Below, in pieces: positions 50,230 to 60,326 of a DNA stretch of 64,000 bases (positions are counted from its first letter, which is position 1; each line of letters opens with the position of its first letter). Under the pieces are notes generated by a model. It was given only the letters and a program-made list of their open reading frames with translations. It ran no database searches and was not told the origin of the DNA. The stretch is taken from NCBI GenBank assembly GCA_934465535.1, contig CAKSKV010000005.1, positions 41,279 to 105,278 of the forward strand. Reading direction: 5' to 3'. This stretch comes from an uncultured Clostridia bacterium. GTDB lineage: Bacteria > Bacillota > Clostridia > Christensenellales > QALW01. The translations under genes were made by a program, and so were the position numbers.

Positions 50230-51723
50230 TTACCCCAGTATCATGCCCTCCGGCACCGTCCACAGCGTTTCTCCGTTGCGTATAAACACTAACTCTCCGT
50301 TTTCCGTATACGCCGCAATTTCATGCATATCCGCCCCCGATATTCGCACCTCTCTTGAAGCGTCCGCGCCGTAAAGCACCGGCTCGCCCTCAAAGACCAG
50401 TATGTATTTTTCCTCTCTGTACAAAAACGCCGCAAGGCTTCCGTAGCCGACATATATCGGGTTAAGCATATACATTAAGCCCGCCGCCCCCAACGGATCA
50501 ACCCCGTTTGATATATCTTTAACATAGCCCGTAACTCCGTTTCCGGAGCTTATAAGCGCGTAAAGGTTGCTGTCGGCACAGCATATATATCGCACATTCT
50601 GCTGCTCGCCGTCCGGCCCGGTAACCGTGCTTTCGTTCTGGCTGTAAAACCATCCCCGTACACGCCACGCCCTTACAGGCATATCATCGGTATCCAGCTT
50701 ACGCAGCGTAACCTTATTTGCAATAGTGTTTTTATCCTGCCAGCTTTCTCCCGCCATTGCGGCATACACGCCGTCTTCTCCCCTAAACAGCACCTCCGCC
50801 GAACCCTGCACCGCAATATACCCGTTAGTTCGTTCCACCTGCAAAACCGACGAATCGGTAAGATACAGCAGCTTCCCACCGGCCACCGTAAAGCCGTACC
50901 AATAATCATTACTGCTGCAGGAGGCGTCATACAAAACATAATTTGCCCCCTTTGACGGAAAGAACATCTGCACATCCGCAAGACCGAAGGGCATGAAACC
51001 CTCGTTATAAACCGTTGCCGCCATGCCCCGTTCTTCATCCGTCCACAAAAGGCGCTTTGCCGTGCCTATGCGCACCGGCACTCCGCTGCCGCTCCAATAC
51101 ATCACGACGGAGCGCTTTTGACCCGCATCGCTGCGCAGATATACCGCGCCGTCCCCCAATATCATAACCTGACTTACATTCTCGTCTATCTGTCTGCTGT
51201 CCGAGCCGTTTTTATAGCGCAGGCAGTACATGCCGTTTTGCTTTACGATATACGCAACCGCTCTGCTCTTTTGGGAAAAGGCCACCGATGATGCCAGCAC
51301 ATCAGGCTGCGCATCCGTCAACTCGCCGCCGACATAATGATACAGCGTGCAGAACACCTCTCCGCTGCTTACCGTATAATCCCCCGCAAAATACAGCTCC
51401 TCCTCGCCGTCCTCCCCGCTTTCGAAATGACGGAACACACTGTATTCCTCAGCGCCGTAATAAAATGTAAAATCGTCGCAGAACTCACGGCTCGTCGGCT
51501 TGCCGTAGGCATAATAAAGCCCTATAAGCTTTTTGCCGCTTTTGACATACAGCGGAAAAAAGCTTCCCTTTACCCTTTCATCCATACGGTAGTAGCGTTT
51601 TACCTCCGGGCCTTCCGTCTGCGTGGCCTGCCCCGCCGGCGCGCAGCCCGCAAGCAGCGCAGCCAGAAAAAGTGCGGCGGCGCGCAAAACAAAACCGTGC
51701 TTTGCCTTTGTATTTGTTTTCAT
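50230..51723 (-). CDS. beta-propeller-like lipoprotein, unknown
   Basis: The 497-residue protein has a signal with lipobox LAGC (Cys near residue 27) and a Thr-rich linker (QATQTEGPEVKR). Repeated strand blocks with aromatic and Gly turns (for example FSQKSRAVAYIVKQNGMYCLRY, GGKLLYLTDSSVLQVERTNG) suggest a seven-bladed propeller of the DUF5050 or YncE type. There are no catalytic motifs. It lies between trpS and the glycogen operon on the same strand and is the fourth large lipoprotein in the 15 kb around it. The role is unknown. Confidence 0.75.
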   Translation of the reverse strand: MKTNTKAKHGFVLRAAALFLAALLAGCAPAGQATQTEGPEVKRYYRMDERVKGSFFPLYVKSGKKLIGLYYAYGKPTSREFCDDFTFYYGAEEYSVFRHFESGEDGEEELYFAGDYTVSSGEVFCTLYHYVGGELTDAQPDVLASSVAFSQKSRAVAYIVKQNGMYCLRYKNGSDSRQIDENVSQVMILGDGAVYLRSDAGQKRSVVMYWSGSGVPVRIGTAKRLLWTDEERGMAATVYNEGFMPFGLADVQMFFPSKGANYVLYDASCSSNDYWYGFTVAGGKLLYLTDSSVLQVERTNGYIAVQGSAEVLFRGEDGVYAAMAGESWQDKNTIANKVTLRKLDTDDMPVRAWRVRGWFYSQNESTVTGPDGEQQNVRYICCADSNLYALISSGNGVTGYVKDISNGVDPLGAAGLMYMLNPIYVGYGSLAAFLYREEKYILVFEGEPVLYGADASREVRISGADMHEIAAYTENGELVFIRNGETLWTVPEGMILG

Positions 51724-51796
51724 TGCCGCCGCCTCCTTTCCGAATTTTTATATTTTCGGCTGTCCCTCTGCCGCCTCTTACCCGCGCACAAAAAAT

Positions 51797-51869
51797 ATAC
51801 CTTTTTTTATGCGTTTTTTTATGCTTTTTTAACGCTTTTTTGCGTGTTTTTAATGCGTTTTTTGCCCGT
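51797..51869. repeat. T-rich GCGTTTTTT-type spacer element, second copy
   Basis: This carries the same alternation of T-tracts with TATGCG, TTAACGC, GCGTG and AATGCG steps as 9551-9610. The part at 51850-51869 forms the last codons and stop of the GH13 gene on the reverse strand. Confidence 0.5.
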
Positions 51870-53736
51870 TTATCACGCAAAACGATCTTGGATCCAGCCA
51901 GAGATACACTCCCTGCTCCCTCTGCTTAAGCTCGCATACCCCGTTTGAAAGCAGTATTTCGCCCCCGTCCAGAAGGGAAAAATCCAATATCTGTTCCAGC
52001 GGATCGTCCGAAGGATTTATTATTCCCACAACCTTATCCTTCCCGCTGCCCCGCTGTATGCACAATGCACTGCCGGCGGCGCAAAGCCGCAGCTCCGCCC
52101 CGAAAGTGCGCCTGATACGGGACATTTCGGCTATCAGCTTCTGAAAACCCACCGTGTTCCATTGCTTGGGCGCACGGTTAAACGGGTCGGAATAGCCCTG
52201 CATATAATCCTCGTCTCCGTAATAAATGCAGGGAATGCCGGGCAGCATAAACAGTATTGCATATGCCAGCTCTTCAAGCTCCCGCGCGCGTATTTCCGCA
52301 AGCGGCGAAAGCGCAAAATTTGCCGCCTGCTCCCTTGTAAGCCCCTCCGGCGCCCCGCCCAGAACCGTGCACGCCCGCACCGTGTCGTGCGTGGAGACAA
52401 AATTCATGGTGCAGGCAAAGCTTTGAGGCGGATAATTCTCCTTCAGGGATTCCACCCTGCGCACAAACAGCGCTGCATTGCCGTATTTAAGGTATTCAAG
52501 CAATGCGCTGCGCAGGGGGTAATTCATTACGCTGTCCAGCTGCGCGCCCTGAAGGTAGGGACGCAAATGGGAATAGCTCTCTTTGCGGGAGGCATCCTCC
52601 CAAACCTCGCCTATAATAAGCGCATCGGGACGCTCATTTTTCACCTGACGCCGCAGCTCAAAAAGAAATTCATCGGGCAGCTCGTCCGCCACATCCAGCC
52701 GCCAGCCCGAAGCCCCGGCTCGCAGCCAGCGCTTGATTATTGCATCGGGGGCGCGCAGGATATAATCCATATAACTCGGCTCGGTCTCCTTTACGCAGGG
52801 CAGCGACCACACACCCCACCAGCAATCGTATTTGTCCGGATAATGCTCAAAGCTGTACCACGGGTAATAGGGGCTGCTTTTGCTGCATGCGGCTCCCACA
52901 TCGGGATAGGTGCCGTTTTTGTTGAAATAGCGGCTGTCGCTTCCCGTATGAGAGAATACTCCGTCCAGAATTATGCGTATTCCGCGCTCATGTGCTTTTG
53001 TGCACATATGTGCAAATTCTTCATTTGTGCCAAGCAAGGGATCGGCATTTTCGTAATCGCCGGTATCATAGCGGTGATTGGAATAGGCTTTGAATATGGG
53101 ATTCAGATATACGGTATTAACCCCCATATCGGCAAGATAATCAAGCTTTTGTTCTATTCCGGCAAAATCGCCGCCGTAAAAATCGTCAGCGGCATAATAA
53201 TCCTTGCCCGGGCTTTCACGGTATTCCGGTGCAGAAGCCCAGTCCCTGTGCATTCTGCGTCCCATGCTCTCCCCACGGCCCGCAGCCGACAGGGAGGCAT
53301 TGAACCTGTCGGGGAAAATCTGATACATTACGGCATCGGCGCACCAAGCGGGAGTTTTGTAATCCTGCGAATAAAAGGTGATGCAGAAGGAGCGGAGCGT
53401 ATCGCACACCGCCGTAAGCTCCCCCTCTCCGCCCAGCATATCGGATGCGTTAAGATAATACAGCGTTTGTCCGTCCTGCCCTTCAAGCAGAAAATAGTAG
53501 CACAGCAGGCAGGGCTCCACTCTGCTGACCTGCGCAGAAAAGCAGCGCTCCCCCGGAGTCATTTCCGTTATATGCTCCCTGCCGTCCCACAGCCTGAGGT
53601 ATGCTTTGGCAAAGCCGGGGGCATACAGGGAAAGCGTTACCGCCGTTCCCTGCGGAACGGCCCCGCCGGGGCTGCGGAAAAACGGGCTGCGGGAATCGTG
53701 CAGCACCGCTGCCTTCAGAGCTGCTTGAGATTCCAT
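51850..53736 (-). CDS. GH13 alpha-glycosidase (neopullulanase/cyclomaltodextrinase-like)
   Basis: The 628-residue protein has an N-terminal beta-sandwich (about residues 10-120, HDSRSPFFRSPGGAVPQGT) and a GH13 catalytic barrel. The barrel has AVMYQIFPDRFN (about 135), GVNTVYLNPIF (about 211), DGVFSHTG (about 260), GWRLDVADELPDEF (nucleophile Asp, about 345), LIGEVWEDA (acid/base Glu, about 374) and FVSTHDTVRA (about 446). It lacks a signal peptide, so it is cytosolic and likely trims glycogen or dextrins. It overlaps glgP by 22 bases. The GTG ten codons later is an alternative start. Confidence 0.9.
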   Translation of the reverse strand: MESQAALKAAVLHDSRSPFFRSPGGAVPQGTAVTLSLYAPGFAKAYLRLWDGREHITEMTPGERCFSAQVSRVEPCLLCYYFLLEGQDGQTLYYLNASDMLGGEGELTAVCDTLRSFCITFYSQDYKTPAWCADAVMYQIFPDRFNASLSAAGRGESMGRRMHRDWASAPEYRESPGKDYYAADDFYGGDFAGIEQKLDYLADMGVNTVYLNPIFKAYSNHRYDTGDYENADPLLGTNEEFAHMCTKAHERGIRIILDGVFSHTGSDSRYFNKNGTYPDVGAACSKSSPYYPWYSFEHYPDKYDCWWGVWSLPCVKETEPSYMDYILRAPDAIIKRWLRAGASGWRLDVADELPDEFLFELRRQVKNERPDALIIGEVWEDASRKESYSHLRPYLQGAQLDSVMNYPLRSALLEYLKYGNAALFVRRVESLKENYPPQSFACTMNFVSTHDTVRACTVLGGAPEGLTREQAANFALSPLAEIRARELEELAYAILFMLPGIPCIYYGDEDYMQGYSDPFNRAPKQWNTVGFQKLIAEMSRIRRTFGAELRLCAAGSALCIQRGSGKDKVVGIINPSDDPLEQILDFSLLDGGEILLSNGVCELKQREQGVYLWLDPRSFCVINGQKTH

Positions 53737-56126
53737 ATTTTTTCGTTATATTCTCCGATACTGCGGTCCGAGGAAAAATACCACGAACGCGCTATATTTA
53801 TAAGGCTCTTTTTTGTCCACTCGCGGCTGCCGTAAAGGGCTTCCGCCTGCTCCATTGCACAGGCATAGGAGTCGAAATCCTTAAGGCACAGGTACGGGTC
53901 GGCATAGCCGCCGTCGCCGTTAAGAAGATAATCCTTAAGGCTTGCCACCGGGCCTTTGAGCGTGCCGTCCGCAAGAGCGTCCACAACCCTGCGCAGCCGG
54001 ATATCGCCGTTATAGTATTCCTGCGGATTGTAGCCCGCAGCATACACCCCGCTTACCTCCTGTGCGTTCATACCGAATATGAAAATGTTGTCCCCTCCGA
54101 GCAGCCTGTGCATTTCCACATTGGCGCCGTCCATGGTGCCTACGGTAAGCGCGCCGTTCATCATGAATTTCATATTTCCGGTGCCGCTTGCCTCTTTTCC
54201 GGCAAGAGATATCTGCTGACTTATATCCGACGCGGGGATTATCACCTGAGCACTGCTGACGCCGTAGTTTTCCACAAATATCACCTTAAGCACATCGCGC
54301 GTACGCGGATCGGAGCTTACAAGGTCGGCAACGGAGCATATAAGGGATATTATCTGTTTTGCCCTGACATAGCCCGGCGAGGCCTTGGCGCCGAAAATAA
54401 AGGTGTGCTTTTTATGCTGCACTCCGTTTTGCGTTATATCAAAATACAGATGCAGGATATGCATGACATTAAGCAGCTGGCGCTTATATTCGTGCAGGCG
54501 CTTTACCTGGATATCAAATATGGAATCCGGGTCCACCGTAATGCCTTCGGTGCGCTTTATATACTCCGCAAGGCGCAGCTTATTGTTTTTCTTTATTCTT
54601 TCCAGCTCATCAAGAAAGCCGTCGGAGGTTATCTGCTGCTCAAGCTGGGCAATGCGCGGCATATCGTTTACCCATTCGGAAGTGCCCAGAGTTCCGCTTA
54701 TAAGCTGCGAAAGCTCCGGGTTTGACTGAAGCAGCCAGCGACGCGGGGTTATGCCGTTTGTTATGGGAATGATCTTATCGGGATAGAGCTGATTGAAATC
54801 CCGGAAAAGATTATTTTTAAGGATCTCGGTGTGAAGATGCGATACTCCGTTTACCTTATGGCACACCGCAAGGCACAGATTTGCCATGCGCACCTGCGAA
54901 AAGGCGATGGGCGCCATGTTCTGGCACTGCTGCTCGGTTTTGCCCTGACAGAAGCGCCGGTTTATCTCGCAGATTATCATATAAATGCGGGGAAGCATAT
55001 TTTCCATAAGATAGCAGGGCCATTTTTCCAGCGCCTCGCTCATTATGGTGTGGTTTGTGTAGGAAAACACCCGTGAGCAGATGTCAAAGGCCTCGTCCCA
55101 CTCCAAGCGTTCCTGATCCACAAGCAGACGCATAAGCTCGGCTATGGCAATGGCGGGATGGGTATCGTTTATCTGCACTGCGGCGTAATCGGGCAAATCC
55201 CGCACGGAAAGCCCCAGCTTTTTATGGCGGGAGAGCATATACTGCAGGGTTGCGCTTGTAAAGAAATACTGCTGCTGAAGGCGCAGGCTTTTGCCGGCAT
55301 TATGGGAATCATTGGGATAAAGCACGCGCGATATGGTTTCCGCCAGCTCCTTTTCCGCCGAGGCGCGGATATAATCGCCCTGTCCGAAATAGTTCATATC
55401 AAAATACTGCGGGGAACGCGCGCTCCAAATACGCAGGGTGTTTGCAGCGCCGGAGCGGAAGCCCATGATCGGAATATCGTAGGGCATGGCAATGACCTTA
55501 TTGGCATTTTCTATGCTGTGGCACAGCCAGCCGGTTTCATCGGTATATTCCCGCACCTGCCCGTAAAAAAGCACCTCAAACTGCTCCTCGGGACGGGCTA
55601 TCTCCCAGCTGCATCCGTTTTCCAGCCAGTTATCCGGCATTTCTATTTGCTGTCCGTCCACGATTTTCTGACGGAAAAGGCCGTAATCGTAGCGTATGCC
55701 GCAGCCCATAGCGGGCAGCCCCAGAGAAGCCAGAGAATCCATAAAGCAGGCGGCAAGCCGTCCCAGACCGCCGTTGCCAAGACCGGCATCCTGCTCCACA
55801 TTCTCGATCTGTTCAAGGTTTATGCCTATATCGGCAAGCGCGCTTTTATAAAGATCATACTTTTCCAGTGCTATCAGGTTGCCCGCAAGAAATTTGCCCA
55901 TAAGAAATTCCAGCGACAGATAGTAAAGCACCTTGCTTTTATTCTCCTCGGTGCGCCGCAGCGCCGACTGCCAGTAGTCCATTATTTCGTCTCTTACCGC
56001 CATTGAAACGGCTTTATACAGCTGAAGCGGCGTAGCCTCCTCGGGGGTGCGTCCGAAATGCCGGCGCAGCTTTCCCAGCACGCACTGTTTTACCGCCTCG
56101 CGCTCATAATCGTATTTTTCTTCCAT
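53715..56126 (-). CDS. glgP: glycogen/starch phosphorylase
   Basis: The 803-residue GT35 enzyme has LEQIENVEQDAGLGNGGLGRLAACFMDSLA split around residue 95-125, NDTHPAIAIAELMRLLVD (about 330), TNGITPRRWL (about 445) and the PLP-lysine motif EASGTGNMKFMMNGAL (about 645-660). It releases glucose-1-phosphate from glycogen. A longer reading starts in the intergenic gap; the ATG at 56124-56126 follows AAAGGAT. It is followed by the GH13 gene with overlap, so the two degradative genes are coupled. Confidence 0.95.
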   Translation of the reverse strand: MEEKYDYEREAVKQCVLGKLRRHFGRTPEEATPLQLYKAVSMAVRDEIMDYWQSALRRTEENKSKVLYYLSLEFLMGKFLAGNLIALEKYDLYKSALADIGINLEQIENVEQDAGLGNGGLGRLAACFMDSLASLGLPAMGCGIRYDYGLFRQKIVDGQQIEMPDNWLENGCSWEIARPEEQFEVLFYGQVREYTDETGWLCHSIENANKVIAMPYDIPIMGFRSGAANTLRIWSARSPQYFDMNYFGQGDYIRASAEKELAETISRVLYPNDSHNAGKSLRLQQQYFFTSATLQYMLSRHKKLGLSVRDLPDYAAVQINDTHPAIAIAELMRLLVDQERLEWDEAFDICSRVFSYTNHTIMSEALEKWPCYLMENMLPRIYMIICEINRRFCQGKTEQQCQNMAPIAFSQVRMANLCLAVCHKVNGVSHLHTEILKNNLFRDFNQLYPDKIIPITNGITPRRWLLQSNPELSQLISGTLGTSEWVNDMPRIAQLEQQITSDGFLDELERIKKNNKLRLAEYIKRTEGITVDPDSIFDIQVKRLHEYKRQLLNVMHILHLYFDITQNGVQHKKHTFIFGAKASPGYVRAKQIISLICSVADLVSSDPRTRDVLKVIFVENYGVSSAQVIIPASDISQQISLAGKEASGTGNMKFMMNGALTVGTMDGANVEMHRLLGGDNIFIFGMNAQEVSGVYAAGYNPQEYYNGDIRLRRVVDALADGTLKGPVASLKDYLLNGDGGYADPYLCLKDFDSYACAMEQAEALYGSREWTKKSLINIARSWYFSSDRSIGEYNEKIWNLKQL

Positions 56127-56223
56127 GTGTGAATATCCTTTCAAAAAAGCTTGCCGTTTTTTCTGCACGCATGCCTTAGGGTATTTATAAAGTCGCACCG
56201 CCATCGCCGCAATCTGCAAGGCT

Positions 56224-57648
56224 TCAGGACTTTATAAGGCTGCGATAGAGCGCTTTGTATTCCTTTGCGCTTTTTTTCCATGAGTTATCAGCCGTCATTG
56301 CGTTATATATCAGTTTTTCCTTTGCAGCGCCGTCCTTAACGGTTTCCAGCGCAAAGCGTATTGTGTACGCCATATCGTGGGCATTGAAATTTTCAAAGGC
56401 GAAGCCGTCCCCCGTACCCTCATAACGGTTATAAGGATGCACGGTATCGGCAAGCCCGCCCGTAAGACGCACTATGGGCAGAGTGCCGTAGCGCATGGCT
56501 ATCATCTGGCTTAAGCCGCAGGGCTCAAAAAGCGAGGGCATAAGCAGCAGGTCGGCACCGGCATATATGCGGTGCGCCAAGGCATTGTCAAAGCCGATAA
56601 CGGCCCTTACGCGCTTATTATACCACTGCTGCGCATTTTGGAAAAGCGTTTCGTAGCCGCGGTCCCCGCTGCCCAGAACCACAAGGCGGAAATCGTCGGA
56701 CAGCAGCAGCTCGTGCAGCATTCTCTCCACAAGGGCAAGCCCCTTTTGCTCATAAAGCCTGCCCACCATGGCTATTATCGGGCTGTGGGAGCGCTCCAGA
56801 CCCAGCTCGTCCTCCAATGCTTCGCGGCATTTTTCCTTGCCCGATACATCCTCGGCGCTGTAATGTGCGGCAATGAGCGGATCGGTTTGCGGGTTATACT
56901 CGTTATAATCAATGCCGTTTAGTATGCCGATATAGTCTTTATCGCGGCTGCACAGCACGCCGTCCATTCTTTCGCCGTAAAATGCCGTTTTGGTTTCCTG
57001 CGCATAGGTACGGCTGACGGTAGTTATCTTATCCGCAAACACAAGCCCGCCCTTTATAAAGGAGGCTCCGCCGTAGAATTCAAGGCCCTTGCTTGTAAAG
57101 AGGGAATCGTCAAAGCCCATGAGATCCTTGAGCAGCTCTATGCCGTATATGCCCTGATATTTGAGGTTATGGATGGTGAAGACCGTTTTTATATTGAGAT
57201 GGGCAAAGCGGGTTTTAAGCAGCACGGGAATAAGCCCCGTCTGCCAATCGTGACAGTGCAGGATATCCGGCTCAAAGCCCATAAGGGGCAAAAGCTCCAG
57301 CACCGCCAGCGAAAAGAAGGCATATTTTTCCGCCTCGCCCTCCATATAGCCGTATACACGGTCGCCGCCGAAATAGTATTCGTTATCGATAAAATAATAG
57401 GTAATGCCGTCCCTTACAAGGGAAAACAGGCCGGCATACTGCCTTCTCCACCCCATTGCGATATATGTGCTGCCCAGAAAAACGGCATCTTTCATAAGCT
57501 CCGGACGGATCACGCGGTATTTGGGCATTACCACATGCGTTTCCACCCGTTCCTTTCGCAGTGCGCCGGGCAGAGAACCGGTAACATCCGCAAGCCCGCC
57601 CACCTTTGCAAAGGGGCTGACCTCGCTTGCCGCAAATAAAACCTTCAT
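56224..57648 (-). CDS. glgA: glycogen synthase (ADP-glucose)
   Basis: The 474-residue GT5 synthase has the ADP-glucose-binding KVGGLADVTGSLPGAL (residues 16-31), CHDWQTGLIPVLLKT (about 136-150), GILNGIDYNEYNP (about 244-256), VGRLYEQKG (about 298) and EPCGLSQMIAMRYG (about 373-386). It elongates alpha-1,4-glucan from the product of GlgC/GlgD. AAGGAG precedes the ATG. It sits between glgD and glgP. Confidence 0.96.
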   Translation of the reverse strand: MKVLFAASEVSPFAKVGGLADVTGSLPGALRKERVETHVVMPKYRVIRPELMKDAVFLGSTYIAMGWRRQYAGLFSLVRDGITYYFIDNEYYFGGDRVYGYMEGEAEKYAFFSLAVLELLPLMGFEPDILHCHDWQTGLIPVLLKTRFAHLNIKTVFTIHNLKYQGIYGIELLKDLMGFDDSLFTSKGLEFYGGASFIKGGLVFADKITTVSRTYAQETKTAFYGERMDGVLCSRDKDYIGILNGIDYNEYNPQTDPLIAAHYSAEDVSGKEKCREALEDELGLERSHSPIIAMVGRLYEQKGLALVERMLHELLLSDDFRLVVLGSGDRGYETLFQNAQQWYNKRVRAVIGFDNALAHRIYAGADLLLMPSLFEPCGLSQMIAMRYGTLPIVRLTGGLADTVHPYNRYEGTGDGFAFENFNAHDMAYTIRFALETVKDGAAKEKLIYNAMTADNSWKKSAKEYKALYRSLIKS

Positions 57649-57818
57649 AAAATAATCTCCTTAAAAAGTCGTTTGCCGTGCTGCAAAAGGGCGCAAAGCA
57701 CGCTTTTTTCCGCTGTACGGCCGCGCCGCTTTTATACACCGCCGCACACTTATCGGCCTGCTCAAAGCAGCTGCGTTTCTTTGAAAAGAGCGGTCCGCAG
57801 CACGGCCCGCCTTTTGTT

Positions 57819-58916
57819 TTATACCACTACATTTTTTCCTATGATAACAGGGAAGCTTTCCTGTCCGCCTATACGCTTGCCCTGACCCACGGTTACGCCC
57901 TTATCAAGCACTGCATAATCCAAGGCAACATCCCGCTGTATGACGGAATTCTGCATCACTATGCTGTTTGTAACAACAGCGCCCTTTGCTATGTGCACGC
58001 CTCGGAAGATTATGCTTCTTTCCACTCTGCCCTCAATACGGCAGCCGTCCGCAATTACGCTGTCCTCCACCACCGCAGAGTCGGAATAGTAGGTGGGTAC
58101 GGTGTCCTTTACCTTGGTGTAGATGAAATTCTCGTTGAAAAACAGCTCCTTGCGCACCGAGGCATCCAGCATCTGCATATTGCAGTGATAATAGGCGTTT
58201 ACGCTGTCGATCTTGCCCGCATAGCCGTCATAGCGGAAGGCGCCGATGTTCATTTTGCCGATATTGCGTACCAGCACATCCATGAGAAAATCGTGCAGAC
58301 CCCGTCCGTAGCAGTAGGCTATCTGCCTGCACAGAAGCTCCTTTTCCATAAAGTATATGCCCAGCAGCCTTGCGCACTGCTCCGGGCGCTCGGGGTGCGC
58401 CTCGATATCGGTGACACGGTCATTTTCCACCGATATGCGCGCGCCGCAGGAATTGCACAGACCGTAATTGTACATAACGGTTATATCCGCGCCGGAATCA
58501 ATATGCGCCTGCTGCAAGGCCTCAAAGCGGGGGTTATATAGGATATCGCCGTGGGCGATGAGCACATATTTTTGTTTTGAATGCTCCAAAAAGGTTTTAA
58601 TACCGTGCAGAACATCCATATCGCCGCGGTACTGCTCCCCACCCTGGATATAAGGAGGCAGTATGCGCAGGCCGTACAGCTTGCGGTTAAGATCCCACTC
58701 CTTGCCCGAACCCAGATGATCCATAAGGGAACGGTAGTTGCTTCTTGTGGTTACCCCGACATTGCTTATGCCGGAATTGACCATGCCCGAAAGGGTAAAA
58801 TCTATAAGGCGGTATCTGCCTGCAACAGGCAGCGCCGCTACGGAACGCACGCGCGTAAGCTCCGCAAGGCGTGCATCGTTATCACCCGTCATTATTATTC
58901 CAACAGTATCTGTCAT
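57819..58916 (-). CDS. glgD: ADP-glucose pyrophosphorylase-like subunit GlgD
   Basis: The 365-residue protein is a GlgC paralogue with a nucleotidyl-transferase domain (about residues 1-240) and a left-handed beta-helix end (about 280-350, VVEDSVIADGCRIEGRVERS). The catalytic GGxGxRL motif is degenerate (MTGDNDARLAELTRVRSVAA), as is known for GlgD, which acts as a regulatory or stabilising partner of GlgC in Firmicutes. GGGAG precedes the ATG. It lies 78 bases after glgC. Confidence 0.95.
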   Translation of the reverse strand: MTDTVGIIMTGDNDARLAELTRVRSVAALPVAGRYRLIDFTLSGMVNSGISNVGVTTRSNYRSLMDHLGSGKEWDLNRKLYGLRILPPYIQGGEQYRGDMDVLHGIKTFLEHSKQKYVLIAHGDILYNPRFEALQQAHIDSGADITVMYNYGLCNSCGARISVENDRVTDIEAHPERPEQCARLLGIYFMEKELLCRQIAYCYGRGLHDFLMDVLVRNIGKMNIGAFRYDGYAGKIDSVNAYYHCNMQMLDASVRKELFFNENFIYTKVKDTVPTYYSDSAVVEDSVIADGCRIEGRVERSIIFRGVHIAKGAVVTNSIVMQNSVIQRDVALDYAVLDKGVTVGQGKRIGGQESFPVIIGKNVVV

Positions 58917-58994
58917 TTTCTCCCGTGCCTGAAAACGGCACTCCCTCCAAAAATATTGCCGCAGCGCTTGCCGCGCGCGTTTTCAGTTTTATAT

Positions 58995-60230
58995 TCAGCG
59001 GTGCGTAAGCTCGCCCGGCTCCACATCAAATTCCAGCATTACACCCCACGGCACGCGCGCCTGCGGTGCGACGCTTATTCCCTTGCCCACAAGGGTTATG
59101 CCTTCATCGCACAAGGGGCTGGGCTCCCGGTTTATATTGCCCTCACGACAGCCGATAAATGCGTTTTCCCCTACCACGGCGCGTTCGCCTATGACGGCAT
59201 TCCGCACAGTTGCTCCCTTGCACAGATGTGCATACGGCAGTATTATTGAGTTTTCCACCGTTACTCCGTCCTCAATATTCACGCCGGTGAAAACCACGGA
59301 GTGAAAAACATCGCCTGCTATGTAGCAGCCCTCGGTTATGCAGGAATCGGTTATATGCGCGCCTTTTTTAACATATTGAGGCGGCATTCCCGCGGTACGG
59401 GAATAGATGCGCCAAGAGTCATCGCGAAGATCCAGTACCGGCTTTTCGCCCAGCATATCCATATTTGCCTCCCACAGGGAGCGCACGGTTCCGACATCCT
59501 TCCAATAGCCGTCGAAGGCGTAGGCATACATGCCGCAGCCATCGGAGAGCATTGCGGGAATGACATCCTTGCCGAAGTCGTTGGAGGAGGACACATTGCT
59601 TTCGTCCATGGCAAGGTACTTTTTAAGCACGCTCCAACGGAATATGTACACGCCCATGCTGGCCAAAGTGCTTTTGGGCTGCTTGGGCTTTTCGGTGAAA
59701 TCGTATATTCTGCCCTCCTCATCGGCGCTCATAATGCCGTAGCGGCTTGCCTCCTTAAGGGGGACATTTATAACCGCTATGGTAGCGTCCGCATTTTTGG
59801 AGATATGGTATCTGAGCATTTTCCGATAATCCATTTTGTATATATGATCGCCGGAAAGGATAAGCACATATTCCGGGCGGAACTGCTCGATAAATTCGGT
59901 ATTTTGGTATATGGCGTTTGCCGTGCCCTTGTACCACTCCCCCTTATTGCCCCGTACAAACGGGGGAAGGACATAGACGCCGCCGTTTGTGCGGTCCATA
60001 TCCCAGGGCTGTCCGCTTCCGATATAGGTATTAAGCTCAAGGGGCTGATACTGTGTGAGCACCCCGACGGTGGTTATGGAGGAGTTTGCACAGTTGGACA
60101 GCGGAAAATCTATAATGCGGTATTTTCCGCCGAATGGGACCGCCGGCTTTGCCACCGTAGTGGTAAGAGCGCCCAGACGGCTGCCCTGTCCGCCGGCCAG
60201 TATCATGGCAACGCATTGTGAATGCATCAT
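58995..60230 (-). CDS. glgC: glucose-1-phosphate adenylyltransferase GlgC
   Basis: The 411-residue catalytic subunit has AMILAGGQGSRLGALT (residues 8-23), KPAVPFGGKYRIIDFPLSNC (about 28-47), LILSGDHIYKMDY (about 125-137), FTEKPKQPKS (about 178) and a C-terminal left-handed beta-helix with VTVENSIILPYAHLC. It makes ADP-glucose, the committed step. AAAGGA lies about 13 bases ahead of the first ATG; the second ATG follows immediately. Its transcript begins in or before glgB. Confidence 0.96.
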   Translation of the reverse strand: MMHSQCVAMILAGGQGSRLGALTTTVAKPAVPFGGKYRIIDFPLSNCANSSITTVGVLTQYQPLELNTYIGSGQPWDMDRTNGGVYVLPPFVRGNKGEWYKGTANAIYQNTEFIEQFRPEYVLILSGDHIYKMDYRKMLRYHISKNADATIAVINVPLKEASRYGIMSADEEGRIYDFTEKPKQPKSTLASMGVYIFRWSVLKKYLAMDESNVSSSNDFGKDVIPAMLSDGCGMYAYAFDGYWKDVGTVRSLWEANMDMLGEKPVLDLRDDSWRIYSRTAGMPPQYVKKGAHITDSCITEGCYIAGDVFHSVVFTGVNIEDGVTVENSIILPYAHLCKGATVRNAVIGERAVVGENAFIGCREGNINREPSPLCDEGITLVGKGISVAPQARVPWGVMLEFDVEPGELTHR

Positions 60231-60282
60231 AAAAACATATGTGTCCTTTCAGTATTTCATGTAACGCCGCAGAATCAGCAGC

Positions 60283-60312
60283 GCACGGCCGCGGAGACCT
60301 CCGCGGCTGTGC
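60283..60312. other. strong hairpin between glgB and glgC
   Basis: GCACGGCCGCGGA (60283-60295) pairs with TCCGCGGCTGTGC (60300-60312) over a four-base loop, a 13-bp GC-rich stem without a T-run on the reverse strand. It begins 15 bases after the glgB stop. It could stabilise the glgB 3' end or tune glgC expression rather than terminate fully. Confidence 0.7.
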
Positions 60313-60326
60313 CTGCATATGCCCGA

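Noticed and set aside
52162..53835. 557-residue forward frame opposite the GH13 gene
   Set aside because: Antisense to a complete GH13 enzyme with all catalytic motifs; no independent support.
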